Assembly: GCF_018603435.1 (NCBI RefSeq)
Contig: NZ_CP075682.1
Coordinates: 372,001-436,000, forward strand
Length of the DNA stretch: 64,000 nucleotides
Source of the DNA: Chryseobacterium sp. ZHDP1
GTDB lineage: Bacteria > Bacteroidota > Bacteroidia > Flavobacteriales > Weeksellaceae
Direction: 5' to 3'
Part shown: positions 18,693-27,933 of the stretch, piece after piece
How positions within the stretch are numbered: the first letter of the stretch is position 1
How the letters are laid out: each line of letters opens with the position of its first letter
Notes under the pieces: model-generated
Database searches by the model: none
What the model was told of the DNA's origin: nothing
Seen by the model: the letters and a program-made list of their open reading frames with translations, nothing else
Program-made: the position numbers and the translations under genes

Positions 18693-19109
18693 ATGTACGC
18701 AATAACAAAGAAAATACAGGTTTTAAATAAGGCAATTATTCTGAAAGATTCGTTTATTAATGATGAAATCAGTTCGTCTGCGGAGCTGAAATTCATCTGT
18801 TGTAAATGCAGTCATGAAAATCTGGTAAAAATTACTCCTTACGAATCTGGTTTTCCGATTTTTCAACTTTATCATGAAAATAAAATTCTATCTGTTGACG
18901 AATTGCTTAAAAATTCAATGGTAAAAGAGACGCAAAAGAATATGCTTCATGCCGGTGAATTTACAGTTCATAATTTACCAACGTTGTATTTTGGGACAGA
19001 CTGCGAATCCTGCGCTGCAAAATACATCGTAATTTTCAGTTATGGCGAAAAACAACCGGGGCTGGAATTGCTTTCCGTTTCCGGAGTATGGGAATATGCA
19101 GAGGCATAA
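18693..19109 (+). CDS. Hypothetical protein with two CxxC motifs
   Basis: 138 residues from ATG 18693. FICCKCSHENL and TDCESCAAKYIVIFSYGEKQPG each carry a CxxC pair, so the protein probably holds one zinc, with strands between the two knuckles. The closing SVSGVWEYAEA is compact. No signal peptide. It follows the lipoprotein gene by 12 bp and is closed by a strong terminator, so the two form a small operon. Function unknown; zinc-ribbon proteins of this size are common in Bacteroidetes and are often immunity-like or regulatory. Confidence 0.72.
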   Translation: MYAITKKIQVLNKAIILKDSFINDEISSSAELKFICCKCSHENLVKITPYESGFPIFQLYHENKILSVDELLKNSMVKETQKNMLHAGEFTVHNLPTLYFGTDCESCAAKYIVIFSYGEKQPGLELLSVSGVWEYAEA

Positions 19110-19129
19110 TATTTTTTTTAGATGGTGTG

Positions 19130-19167
19130 TTCGGCTTCAAATCTTCGATTTGAAGCCGAATTTTTTT
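19130..19167 (+). terminator. Strong intrinsic terminator
   Basis: Perfect stem ttcggcttcaaatc/gatttgaagccgaa with a short loop, then T7. Confidence 0.9.
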
Positions 19168-19252
19168 ATGAACTTGTGGGAAACCATAATCAACAGATGT
19201 TCGAAAAGCGTATTATTGTTCAATCTAATCATCAAATAAAAACTTTAATTAT

Positions 19253-20977
19253 ATGGAAATTTTACTCATTATTATTTTATCGGTTCTGCTGATTGTTGCA
19301 TTCAGTAAATCAGGTAAAAATAAAAAACAGGTTTCGGAGAAAGAAGCTCAGATTGCAAATCTCAACAAGGAAATCAATCAGCTCAGAGCCGAGATTTCAA
19401 ACCTCAATTCAGACAAAAGATCTTTACAGGACAAAATCCAGAGATTAAGAGCCGATTTTTCTAATCTGCAAATCGAGAAACGTTCGGTGGACGAAAATAA
19501 TATTCAATTGAAAACTCAAAATGATGCTTTAAGTAAATATCAGGACATCATTAATGTTCAGGTAGAATGCGAATATCTTCTGAAAAGAGCGGAAAGAGAC
19601 AGTTTAAAATTAAAAGAAAGAGCACAGGCGGAGCTGGATAACGCGCAGCTTCAGGCGAAAGAATCGAGAAGAATGGCGAAGGAACTTGTTGAAAAAAGAA
19701 CCAGAGAAGTTGAATTATTGTATGAAAATGCAGTAAGAGAATCCAAAAGAATTATTGATACTGCTGAAGACAAAGCACTTGCCATCGGAGGAGATGCTTA
19801 CAGAAGTTTGCGCGAAGCCAATGAAATTGCCGACAGAATAAAAGCAATGAAAAATGTGATACAAGGTTACGGAAACGAATACATTGTGCCATCTTATACT
19901 TTGCTGGATGATCTTGCTGAAGAATTCAGCCACAAAGAAGCCGGAGAAAATCTTAAAAAGCTTCGACAGAATAACAAATTAATGATCACAAGCCGACAAG
20001 CCGGAATCTGCGAATATATGGATGAATTCAGAAGAAATATCGCCATAGACTTTGTAATCGATGCTTACAACGGAAAAGTTGAAACCATTTTAAATTCAGT
20101 AAAAAAAGACAATTACGGAATTCTTAAACAGAAAATTGATGATGCTTTTCAGTTGGTTAATTTTAACGGAGAAGCGTTCAGAAAAGCCAGAATTTCGGTA
20201 GAATACCACGAAGCCCGTCTTGAAGAACTGAAATGGGCAGTTATTGCTCAGGAGCTGAAATGGCAGGAACAGGAAGAGCAAAGACAGATCAGGGAACAGA
20301 TGCGGGAGGAAGAAAAAGCAAGAAGAGAGTACGAAAAAGCCATAAAAGATGCCGAAAAAGAAGAATTAACGTTGAAAAGACTGATTGAAAAAGCCGAATC
20401 GCAGGTTGCCAAAGCCAATGAAGAGCAGAGACTTATTTTCCAGCAGAAACTCGAAGAACTTCAGGGTAAATTAATGGTTGCGGAAGAAAAAAATCAAAGA
20501 GCAATTTCGATGGCACAGCAAACGCGTTCCGGAAATGTTTATATTATTTCAAATGTAGGATCATTTGGAGAGGATGTTTATAAGATCGGGATGACAAGAC
20601 GTCTGGAACCGCTGGATCGTGTTCGTGAACTTGGCGATGCAAGTGTGCCATTTGAATTTGATGTTCACGCCATGATTTATTCTGATGATGCTCCGGCTTT
20701 GGAAAGACAGCTTCACAAAAAGTTTTTAAAAAATCAGCTTAATAAAATCAATCCGCGGAAAGAATTTTTCAGACTTGGAATTAACGATATTAAAAATTAT
20801 CTGGAAGATACCGGAATTATCTGTAAATGGACTCTTACCGCAGAAGCAAAACAATATCGTGAAACACTGAAGCTTGAAGAGGAAATGAAGACCAATAAAC
20901 AACTTGAGAAAGAGTGGGAGCAATATCAGGAAGAAGCAGATCCTGTAGCTTTGGAAGAAGTACTGGAAGAGGAATAA
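19253..20977 (+). CDS. DUF4041 / T5orf172 (GIY-YIG-like) coiled-coil protein
   Basis: 574 residues. A hydrophobic N-terminal segment (residues 2-18) could anchor it in the membrane. Long coiled coils follow (~25-110 and ~115-180), then the DUF4041 helical region (~185-340) containing AYRSLREANEIADRIKAMKN. A highly charged helix (~345-420) links to a C-terminal T5orf172 domain (~424-520): GNVYIISNVGSFGEDVYKIGMTRR...RVRELGDASVPFEFDVHAMI..DAPALERQLHKKF. T5orf172 is a GIY-YIG-nuclease-like fold first noted in phage T5. Proteins of this layout are scattered across bacteria and phages with no settled role; a phage-related or DNA-processing function is inference. Flanked by terminators on both sides. 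Confidence 0.85.
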   Translation: MEILLIIILSVLLIVAFSKSGKNKKQVSEKEAQIANLNKEINQLRAEISNLNSDKRSLQDKIQRLRADFSNLQIEKRSVDENNIQLKTQNDALSKYQDIINVQVECEYLLKRAERDSLKLKERAQAELDNAQLQAKESRRMAKELVEKRTREVELLYENAVRESKRIIDTAEDKALAIGGDAYRSLREANEIADRIKAMKNVIQGYGNEYIVPSYTLLDDLAEEFSHKEAGENLKKLRQNNKLMITSRQAGICEYMDEFRRNIAIDFVIDAYNGKVETILNSVKKDNYGILKQKIDDAFQLVNFNGEAFRKARISVEYHEARLEELKWAVIAQELKWQEQEEQRQIREQMREEEKARREYEKAIKDAEKEELTLKRLIEKAESQVAKANEEQRLIFQQKLEELQGKLMVAEEKNQRAISMAQQTRSGNVYIISNVGSFGEDVYKIGMTRRLEPLDRVRELGDASVPFEFDVHAMIYSDDAPALERQLHKKFLKNQLNKINPRKEFFRLGINDIKNYLEDTGIICKWTLTAEAKQYRETLKLEEEMKTNKQLEKEWEQYQEEADPVALEEVLEEE

Positions 20978-20982
20978 AAACA

Positions 20983-21013
20983 AAACCACAACCCGAGAGT
21001 TGTGGTTTTTTAA
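20983..21013 (+). terminator. Intrinsic terminator after the DUF4041 gene
   Basis: Stem aaaccacaac/gttgtggttt with a T6 tail; it also faces the convergent gene at 21029. Confidence 0.85.
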
Positions 21014-21028
21014 TGAAAGTATATATTA

Positions 21029-21445
21029 TTAAGATTCGGTGTGCATCAGTCCATAACTTATGGAAGTGGGTTCTTTACCGAAAAGACAAGAAAAAATATT
21101 CTGAAATTCATGGATGTACTTGCATTTAATAGAATTTCCGTAGATTTTCAGACCTTCAACAATCTTTCTGGAATCAAGATCAAAATCATATTTTATGAAA
21201 GTTTCAGGTCTCTCGTAACGAATGCGCTGTTCTGAGCTGTATGTTCTAGAAAACCCGAATTTTTCCAGCCACTCTTCGGTAATCTGAATAGGCTTGATTG
21301 ATTTTGCCGGAGCAGAAAAGCTATGGAAATCATTTTCAATCTGTACAAAATAATCTTTTTCATCATTCTGGAATATTTCAGTAATCTTATAAATCTGATT
21401 TTTATATTCCACTAGATTTTTAATTTTTAAATCTGCAACGTTCAT
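21029..21445 (-). CDS. Small Bacteroidetes phage-type hypothetical protein
   Basis: 138 residues. The N-terminus MNVADLKIKNLVEYKNQIYKITEI and the blocks PIQITEEWLEKFGF and IKCKYIHEFQNIFSCLFGKEP match a pattern I know from many small Bacteroidetes proteins (NYLxxxGxxxxV..., LTEEWLLKFGF, IKYVHQLQNLYFALTGEEL) that are common in prophages and mobile regions. Their function is not known. It is alone on the minus strand next to the T5orf172 gene, which suggests that 19.2-21.5 kb may be a small acquired segment. Confidence 0.75.
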   Translation of the reverse strand: MNVADLKIKNLVEYKNQIYKITEIFQNDEKDYFVQIENDFHSFSAPAKSIKPIQITEEWLEKFGFSRTYSSEQRIRYERPETFIKYDFDLDSRKIVEGLKIYGNSIKCKYIHEFQNIFSCLFGKEPTSISYGLMHTES

Positions 21446-21688
21446 AATATTTTGTGGGTGTTTATGTTATTATTCCAAGGTTAGTGAATGCCCTTGTATA
21501 AGTAGTTTTGCAAATACTATGCCTTATGTTTTGAATATAAATTAAACTATTGTTAATTATAAATGGTGATTTTTGTTTAAATTGTTGATATATAATACTT
21601 TATATTATTTAAAAAGATTTAAACAATATTTGTGAAAGTTAAATTTGTGGTACTTATGTGGTATTTATGTTAAATCAAAAAAATGTAA

Positions 21689-22882
21689 TTATTCAGTTTT
21701 CAATGACTTATATTCAATAGTTAATGCAAATGCGATGATAATCACCAAAATTAATGTAGCAATAAAAACATTCCATGAAGTAGAGTGGAGCAGATATCCT
21801 GTTCCGCTTCCTAAAAAACTGGATCCGAAATAATAAAAAAGCCAGTAAATGGAAGTTGCTGAAGATTTTCCTTCTTTTGCATGCAACGCTGTCATCTGAC
21901 TTGCCATGGTATGAGCAGCAAAAAAGCATAACGTAAATAAACCTAGTCCAAATACTACAACATAGATATTTTCTGAAAGAAGAAGAATAAGTCCGGTTAA
22001 CAAAAAGAAAATTGCACCTTTCAGAATGTATTTCTTTTCAAATTTTACGGATAATCTGCTGGTTATCATAGTTCCCAAAACACCGAAAGTGTACATCAGA
22101 AAAATAAAAGCAATAAAAACATGGCTCAAAGAAAACGGATCAGATTCCAATCGGAATGTCATATAATTATAAATGCTTACAAAAGTTCCCATCAGCAAAG
22201 CAGCGATAAAATACAGTCGGAGAATATAAGAATCACGGATCAGTCTTTTCATCTGCTTTATTTTCAGATGATAATCTGTTTTCTGAGGTTTGAAAAATTT
22301 TGAATCCGGAAAAAGTTTCCAGAAAATAAGTCCCAACACCAGACTTTGAAGACCGATCACCAAAACAGCATTTCTCCAACCGAATTCTCCGGCAAGAAGA
22401 GTTGCTAAAATCCTTCCGCTCATTCCTCCAATTGTATTGCCGCTGAGATACATACTGATTGCCAAAGCCACCACAGAAATTTCAACCTCCTCCGTAAGAT
22501 AAGCCAGAGCCACAGAAGAAACTCCTGAAATGACAAAACCTTTTACCATTCCAATGATGATGAGCAGCATTAAACTCGGAATCCATGTTGAAATGATGGT
22601 TAAAACTGCCGATGCTATTAAAGAAAAAACCATCAGTTTCTTTCGTGAAAAACTGTCTGCACGGAACGCAAAAAAGAAAAGTCCTAAAGCCATTCCGATC
22701 GTAGAAGAAGAAACCAGCAAAGAACTGTCGCCAACTGTTGTGTGGAAATGCTCTGCGACCATTGGCAATAACGGCTGAAAAAGATAAAGCTGCGCAAATA
22801 CCGAAAGTCCCGATAAAAATATACACAGTTTGATGTAGTAGAACCGTCTGCTTTTCCTGTCTGCTTTCCTTGGAATATTCAT
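21689..22882 (-). CDS. MFS transporter (YnfM-like exporter)
   Basis: 397 residues with about 12 membrane helices. The first loop motif ADSFSRKKLMVFSL corresponds to the MFS motif A region, and LYLFQPLLPMVAEHF opens helix 1 as in YnfM-type permeases and arabinose/efflux exporters. A basic N-terminus precedes helix 1. Family knowledge: proton-coupled export of small molecules from the cytosol. Substrate unknown. It stands alone on the minus strand with 243 bp to the previous gene and 196 bp to the divergent antiporter. Confidence 0.88.
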   Translation of the reverse strand: MNIPRKADRKSRRFYYIKLCIFLSGLSVFAQLYLFQPLLPMVAEHFHTTVGDSSLLVSSSTIGMALGLFFFAFRADSFSRKKLMVFSLIASAVLTIISTWIPSLMLLIIIGMVKGFVISGVSSVALAYLTEEVEISVVALAISMYLSGNTIGGMSGRILATLLAGEFGWRNAVLVIGLQSLVLGLIFWKLFPDSKFFKPQKTDYHLKIKQMKRLIRDSYILRLYFIAALLMGTFVSIYNYMTFRLESDPFSLSHVFIAFIFLMYTFGVLGTMITSRLSVKFEKKYILKGAIFFLLTGLILLLSENIYVVVFGLGLFTLCFFAAHTMASQMTALHAKEGKSSATSIYWLFYYFGSSFLGSGTGYLLHSTSWNVFIATLILVIIIAFALTIEYKSLKTE

Positions 22883-23078
22883 GATGTGCTTAAAAAATCA
22901 AGCAAAAAAATTATGGAGTTATTTTGATCTGCTAATTTGATGAAATTTTTTAAATCTTTAAAATGTCTTTTTTAATTGATTTTTAATTGAATTTTTAAAT
23001 TAACTCAACATTTTCCGGTTAAATTTTTCCGGCAGTTTTTCACTATAATATGTATCTTTAATTCTGAAAAAATTTAAA

Positions 23079-24662
23079 ATGATTGAAAACTTTCCTTTTT
23101 ATCTCTCACTGATTCTAGCCATTGTCTTTATTATCATGATTGCTAATAAGATTAGGGTTGCTTATCCTGTTCTGCTGGTTATAGCGGGACTTTTAATCAG
23201 TTTTATTCCCAATGTTCCCATCATCAGAATAGATCCGGAGCTTATTTTTATTATCTTTCTTCCTCCGTTGCTTTATGAAGCGGCATGGGCAATTTCCTGG
23301 AAGGAACTCTGGAAATGGCGTAGAATTATAGGAAGTTTTGCCTTCGTTGTTGTGTTTCTTACGGCAACTACAGTAGCCTTTGTTGCCAATCATTTTATTC
23401 CGGGATTTTCTCTTGCTTTAGGATTTCTTTTGGGGGGAATTGTTTCGCCGCCCGATGCAGTAAGCGCAGGAGCGATTCTTAAATTTGTAAAAGTTCAGAA
23501 AAGGCTGTCTTCTATTCTGGAAGGAGAAAGTCTGCTGAATGACGCATCCTCCTTAATTATTTTCCGTTTTGCGATGATTGCCGTTGCAACCGGACAGTTT
23601 ATCTGGCAGGATGCAGTTTTCAGCTTTTCATGGATGCTGATTGGCGGAATCGGAATCGGGTTAATCATTGGATGGCTTTTCATGAAAGGGCATAAACTTC
23701 TTCCTACAGATGCCAATATGGATACCATTCTCACCATTGTTGCGCCCTATTTAATGTATATCGCCGCAGAAGAAGCGCACAGTTCAGGAGTTTTGGCCGT
23801 CGTAAGCGGCGGATTGCTGCTTTCCAATAACCGTCATAATTTTCTCAGTACTTCATCACGTTTGCGCGGACTGAATGTCTGGGAAAGTCTGTCTTTTGTA
23901 CTTAATGGTTTGGTTTTTATCCTCATTGGTCTGGATCTTCCGGAAATTACTTCAGGTTTGGGAGAAGTAAGTATTTACGCTGCGGTAGGATACGGATTGC
24001 TTGTAACTGCGGTTTTGATCGTGGTAAGAATTCTGTCGGCTTACGGAGCGGTAGTGGTCACTTTAATTGCAAGAAACTTCATCACGGTTGCCGATAACCG
24101 AAGTCCGGGATTTAAAGCTCCGATTCTCTTGGGTTGGACAGGAATGAGGGGAGTAGTGTCTTTAGCTGCTGCGCTTTCAATTCCAGTAAAACTGTATCAT
24201 AACGGACCGGATTTTCCTCAGCGAAACTTAATTTTATTCATCACTTTTATTGTAATTTTAACGACACTTTTAGTTCAGGGACTTACACTTCCTTACCTTA
24301 TCAGAAAGATGGAAATTCCTTCATATAACGATCATCTTCCTGAAGATGAGGCTGAAGAATTAATCCGTCGTGAAATGGCAAAAATGACTTTAGAGCATCT
24401 TAGACAAAATCATGGTGAACTGTTGCAAAAAAGTATGTTTTTACAACAGATACATGAAAAGTGGAAAGGTAAAGTCGAAAAAGAATCTGATATCAAACTA
24501 TCTTCCGAAATTAAAGGTGCTTATCTGGATATTCTGAATACGCAAAGAGCGTGGCTGATTGAGCAAAACTATGACAAAAAACAGCATTTTGACGAAGATC
24601 TTATCCGCAGACATCTTGTAAAGATCGATCTGGAGGAAGAAAGACTTTCACTGATTCATTAG
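23079..24662 (+). CDS. Na+/H+ antiporter, CPA1 family
   Basis: 527 residues. About 12 membrane helices occupy residues 5-415, with the CPA1 hallmark GIVSPPDAVSAGAIL and ESLLNDASSLIIF (the ND pair of the cation site). WTGMRGVVSLAAALSIP supplies the conserved arginine of helix XI. A ~110-residue charged cytosolic tail (EMAKMTLEHLRQNHGEL...) follows, as in NhaP/YjcE-type proteins. Family knowledge: exchange of Na+ (or K+) for H+ at the inner membrane, for pH and salt homeostasis. The 3' end overlaps the convergent small gene by 15 bp. Confidence 0.92.
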   Translation: MIENFPFYLSLILAIVFIIMIANKIRVAYPVLLVIAGLLISFIPNVPIIRIDPELIFIIFLPPLLYEAAWAISWKELWKWRRIIGSFAFVVVFLTATTVAFVANHFIPGFSLALGFLLGGIVSPPDAVSAGAILKFVKVQKRLSSILEGESLLNDASSLIIFRFAMIAVATGQFIWQDAVFSFSWMLIGGIGIGLIIGWLFMKGHKLLPTDANMDTILTIVAPYLMYIAAEEAHSSGVLAVVSGGLLLSNNRHNFLSTSSRLRGLNVWESLSFVLNGLVFILIGLDLPEITSGLGEVSIYAAVGYGLLVTAVLIVVRILSAYGAVVVTLIARNFITVADNRSPGFKAPILLGWTGMRGVVSLAAALSIPVKLYHNGPDFPQRNLILFITFIVILTTLLVQGLTLPYLIRKMEIPSYNDHLPEDEAEELIRREMAKMTLEHLRQNHGELLQKSMFLQQIHEKWKGKVEKESDIKLSSEIKGAYLDILNTQRAWLIEQNYDKKQHFDEDLIRRHLVKIDLEEERLSLIH

Positions 24663-24980
24663 AAAGGTTAATACTTTCTGAAGATATTCATCTTCTTTTA
24701 TCACTTTTTCATACGACTGTCGTGCATAAACAGGCGAAAGTTCATAATTCTCAGGTTTGGAGTTAATATCTTCATTCTCAATATACTGATTAAGATGACG
24801 AGTATATTGTTTAATCAGTTTATTAATGGTTTTTCTCTTAATTTTACAGATTGTATTATTCTTTATTTTCTGTAAAGAGTTAAGAATGAAAGATTTGTCT
24901 CCGTGAAAATTGATTACATTTTTTACATACGAAAGGTTATGATTATCCTGTAATACAGAATGGTTCTCTTCAAAAATCAT
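24648..24980 (-). CDS. Small hypothetical protein
   Basis: 110 residues, helical and Lys/Asn-rich, with no recognised motif. A helical basic block (LQKIKNNTICKIKRKTINKLIKQYTRHLNQYIE) dominates. The start is an ATG. Its 3' end overlaps the antiporter gene by 15 bp in convergent orientation. Coding is plausible because the frame is open over its whole length in AT-rich DNA, but no homology supports it. Confidence 0.5.
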   Translation of the reverse strand: MIFEENHSVLQDNHNLSYVKNVINFHGDKSFILNSLQKIKNNTICKIKRKTINKLIKQYTRHLNQYIENEDINSKPENYELSPVYARQSYEKVIKEDEYLQKVLTFLMNQ

Positions 24981-25937
24981 AATGGTAAAAGCTTAAGTTT
25001 ACAATAGTTAATAACACGTTAAAATGATAACTGGAAATTAATTGACGGGTATTGTAAATGATTTTCTCATCATCCGTATGATGTAGTCTGTAAGAAAAGA
25101 GTACTGAATAATCATAATAATTACTTTAAGTGAATTGGTGAAAAATTATGTTTGGCTGTTAATCTTATACTTCAAATATCCAACCAATTTTTATAATCTG
25201 ATTAAATGTATTGAAAATTTGTAATAAGATATTCGACAGATGTAATATTTAACAGAGTTTATTATTGACTGTTATCATTTAAAAACATTTGAATAAAAAT
25301 GTAGCTTCGTGCTTAATTAGGTATTTATACACAATTAAATTCATAGCAATAAAGACTTAAAAGCTTCGGATATTACGATTAATAAAGGATAACTGAATTA
25401 TTGTTGCTGATTTCTTGTATTATCTGTTAAAATAATATTTTTTAAATCTTAAATTTTCTTAAATAAAATATTTATATTTGTTATAATTCCATTGGAGGTG
25501 AAATTGCTTTTAATGAATGATATTTTTTTAGTAACAGTTTTTACCCAAATAGAATAACGATTTAGCTTAATGATTACGGACAGTACATTCTAAAGGATAA
25601 TGTTAAGAAAGGCATGAGTGGAATTCCGCATAAAGGATTTTGTACTTTTTTATATTTCTGATTTTCAATGATATTAAGCCGGAAAAATTGTAAATCATCA
25701 ACACCAAATCATCGTTAAACACCCAAGATGTTAATTGCTTAATTCCTAAGCGGTTATATAATTTTTTATTTTATTATTTTTTTGTTAATATTTAATTTAT
25801 TTTATGAATATTAAATTTTTTTAAGATTATTTAATAAAAATATTTTATACATAATAAATTTTTGTAGGAAATTAATTTATTTTTTTTTAAAATAATACTA
25901 TATTTGTTTTAACATTAAACAGCTAACAAAATTAAGG
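24981..25937. other. 957-bp AT-rich gap
   Basis: No ORF above a few codons and no recognised RNA. AT content rises further in the last 200 bp, where the promoter for the next gene sits. It looks like decayed sequence or an unusually long upstream region of the alpha-oxoamine synthase gene. Confidence 0.45.
25899..25906 (+). promoter_or_regulatory. -7 element TATATTTG upstream of the alpha-oxoamine synthase
   Basis: Exact TAnnTTTG match, 31 bp before ATG 25938. Confidence 0.5.
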
Positions 25938-27197
25938 ATGGATATTAACTTTTCAACAGCGACTTTTAAGGATTTCGAAAATATTCCGGGCTTCGATATG
26001 ATGGAGCGTGCAGACATTTACTATGACTTTCTGGAATACATGAAATCAAACGGGCGTCATCACTACAGATTGCAGAATAATACAGGTTGCAGTTCTGTAA
26101 TGAATGTAGGAACTCACAACGTAACCAGAGAGTTTGTAAGCTTCGTTACAAGTGATTACTTAGGGTTTACACAACACCCTAAAGTAAAGCAGGCGGCTAT
26201 AGAAGGAGTGGAAAAATACGGAACCGGTACGGCTGCAACACCGCTTATCGGAGGGTATTACTCTTACCACAACGATTTGGAGGCTAAAATTGCTTCCTTT
26301 TTTGGACGTTCTCAGGACGAAGCCGTAATTTTTACAACAGGATACACGACAAACAGTGCAACTTTACAAATCCTGTTGCAGAAAGAAGACATTGCGATTG
26401 TAGATATGGCAGTTCATGCAAGTGTATACGAAGGATGTATTCTTACCAACAGAAAAACATTTCCGCATAATAATCTGGAGGCTCTGGAACAGATTTTAAA
26501 AACATCGGAAAAACAATTTCGTACAAAGCTTGTGGTAATAGACGGTGTATATTCTCAGGATGGAGACACTGCACCTATTGAAGAAATTTATAACTTAGTA
26601 AAAAAATATAACGCTTACCTTATGGTTGATGATGTTCACGGGGTAGGTATTTTAGGAAAAACAGGAAGAGGTACGATTGAAGATACCGGTCTGCTGGATA
26701 AAATAGATATTATAACAGGAACTTTCAGTAAAACATTTGGTAATCTCGGAGGGTATGTTATTGCCAACAAAAGTCTTACGAATTTCATAAGATTCCAGTC
26801 CAGACAGCAGATATTTTCGGCTACAACGCCTCCTTCCACAGCTACAGGAATTGTAAAAGCCATAGAGCTTATTGATGAAGAGCCCCACTGGAGAGAAAAA
26901 CTATGGGAAAATATCAATTACTTCAAAAAAGGACTTAATGATTTGGGATTGGATACAGGGACAACCTGTTCCGCGGTTGTTCCCGTAAAAATAGGAGATC
27001 CGCACATTACAGGCGATGTAGGAAGAATGCTTCTTGAACACGGAGTGTATACAAATCCTATTATTTACCCTGCTGTAGCCAGAAAAGATGCCCGTATCAG
27101 GATGAGTGTAACGGCAACACATGATAAAGAACATCTTGATAAAACCCTCAATGCCTTTGAGGATATCAATAAAAAGTTGCATATTGCAAAAAAATAG
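25938..27197 (+). CDS. Alpha-oxoamine synthase (serine palmitoyltransferase / cysteate acyltransferase type)
   Basis: 419 residues, a cytosolic fold-type I PLP enzyme. Active-site features: Asp231-Asp232-x-His234 (MVDDVHGVG) for the PLP ring, and Lys265 in GTFSKTFGNLGGY as the Schiff-base lysine. The N-terminal FDMMERADIYYDFLEYMKSNG is typical of the Bacteroidetes serine palmitoyltransferase group rather than BioF or Kbl. Family knowledge: these enzymes condense an amino acid (serine, or cysteate for capnine-type sulfonolipids) with a long-chain acyl thioester, the first step of sphingolipid or sulfonolipid synthesis. Sequence alone cannot decide which amino acid is used. A TetR regulator follows after 7 bp in the same unit. 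Confidence 0.87.
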   Translation: MDINFSTATFKDFENIPGFDMMERADIYYDFLEYMKSNGRHHYRLQNNTGCSSVMNVGTHNVTREFVSFVTSDYLGFTQHPKVKQAAIEGVEKYGTGTAATPLIGGYYSYHNDLEAKIASFFGRSQDEAVIFTTGYTTNSATLQILLQKEDIAIVDMAVHASVYEGCILTNRKTFPHNNLEALEQILKTSEKQFRTKLVVIDGVYSQDGDTAPIEEIYNLVKKYNAYLMVDDVHGVGILGKTGRGTIEDTGLLDKIDIITGTFSKTFGNLGGYVIANKSLTNFIRFQSRQQIFSATTPPSTATGIVKAIELIDEEPHWREKLWENINYFKKGLNDLGLDTGTTCSAVVPVKIGDPHITGDVGRMLLEHGVYTNPIIYPAVARKDARIRMSVTATHDKEHLDKTLNAFEDINKKLHIAKK

Positions 27198-27204
27198 ATA
27201 ACAA

Positions 27205-27834
27205 ATGCCAAGAAAAGTTGTACAAGGTCCTATAAGGGACAAAGAAAAAACAAAGCAAAAATTGCTTGCTGCTGTTGGTAAAATTCTGAGAACCAAAGGG
27301 TATTCAGGTTTGAAGGTGAGTAAAATAGCAGCAGTGGCAGGATTTGATAAAAAATTGATTTACGAATATTTCGGAAGTACCGAAAAACTTATTGATGAAT
27401 ATATCAGATCTCAGGATTACTGGAGCAAAATGAACCAGGATAATATTCATGTGGATTTTTCTGATGGAGGAAAAGAACTTTCTAAAGTTGCCATCCTTAA
27501 TCAGTTTGAGCATATCAAGAAAAATAAGGAACTTCAGAAAATTATTCTTTGGGGATTATCTGAAAGTAAGCCGATCCTGAAAAAAGTAGCAGATGAAAGA
27601 GAAGAAATGGGAGAAATGCTTTTCACGAACATCGTAGATCCGCATTTTAAGGATAAAGCGGTAAGATATCGTGCCATCGCAGCACTTCTGGTTTCCGGAG
27701 CCTATTATCTTAATCTTTACACGGCACACAATGCAAGTGTATTCTGCGGAATAGACTTAAAAAGTGACGAAGGCAGAAAAGAAATCGAAAAAGCAATCAC
27801 GGAGATCATCGATTTTGCTTACGAGGAAAGATAA
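27205..27834 (+). CDS. TetR/AcrR family transcriptional regulator
   Basis: 209 residues. The N-terminal HTH reads KQKLLAAVGKILRTKGYSGLKVSKIAAVAGFDKKLIYEYFGSTEKLIDEYI (~15-65), the standard TetR layout with helices 2-3 as the reading head. The rest is the helical ligand-binding and dimer domain. It lies 7 bp after the alpha-oxoamine synthase gene, so it is co-transcribed with it and probably controls lipid synthesis or its own operon, perhaps sensing an acyl-CoA. That link is inferred from position only. Confidence 0.9.
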   Translation: MPRKVVQGPIRDKEKTKQKLLAAVGKILRTKGYSGLKVSKIAAVAGFDKKLIYEYFGSTEKLIDEYIRSQDYWSKMNQDNIHVDFSDGGKELSKVAILNQFEHIKKNKELQKIILWGLSESKPILKKVADEREEMGEMLFTNIVDPHFKDKAVRYRAIAALLVSGAYYLNLYTAHNASVFCGIDLKSDEGRKEIEKAITEIIDFAYEER

Positions 27835-27921
27835 ATATGAGAAAAATTTACTGTTGTCCTAAAATGGGTATTTTATAAACAATTTAAAAGATTTTCATTT
27901 TTAAATTAGAACAATATTTCT

Positions 27922-27929
27922 TATTTTTG
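27922..27929 (+). promoter_or_regulatory. -7 element TATTTTTG upstream of dnaX
   Basis: TAnnTTTG match only 5 bp before the ATG at 27934, so either the mRNA is nearly leaderless or the match is by chance. Confidence 0.3.
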
Positions 27930-27933
27930 GCCA

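Noticed and set aside
24981..25937. Hidden gene in the long gap
   Set aside because: Only frames of a few codons were seen and no conserved motif appears on either strand.
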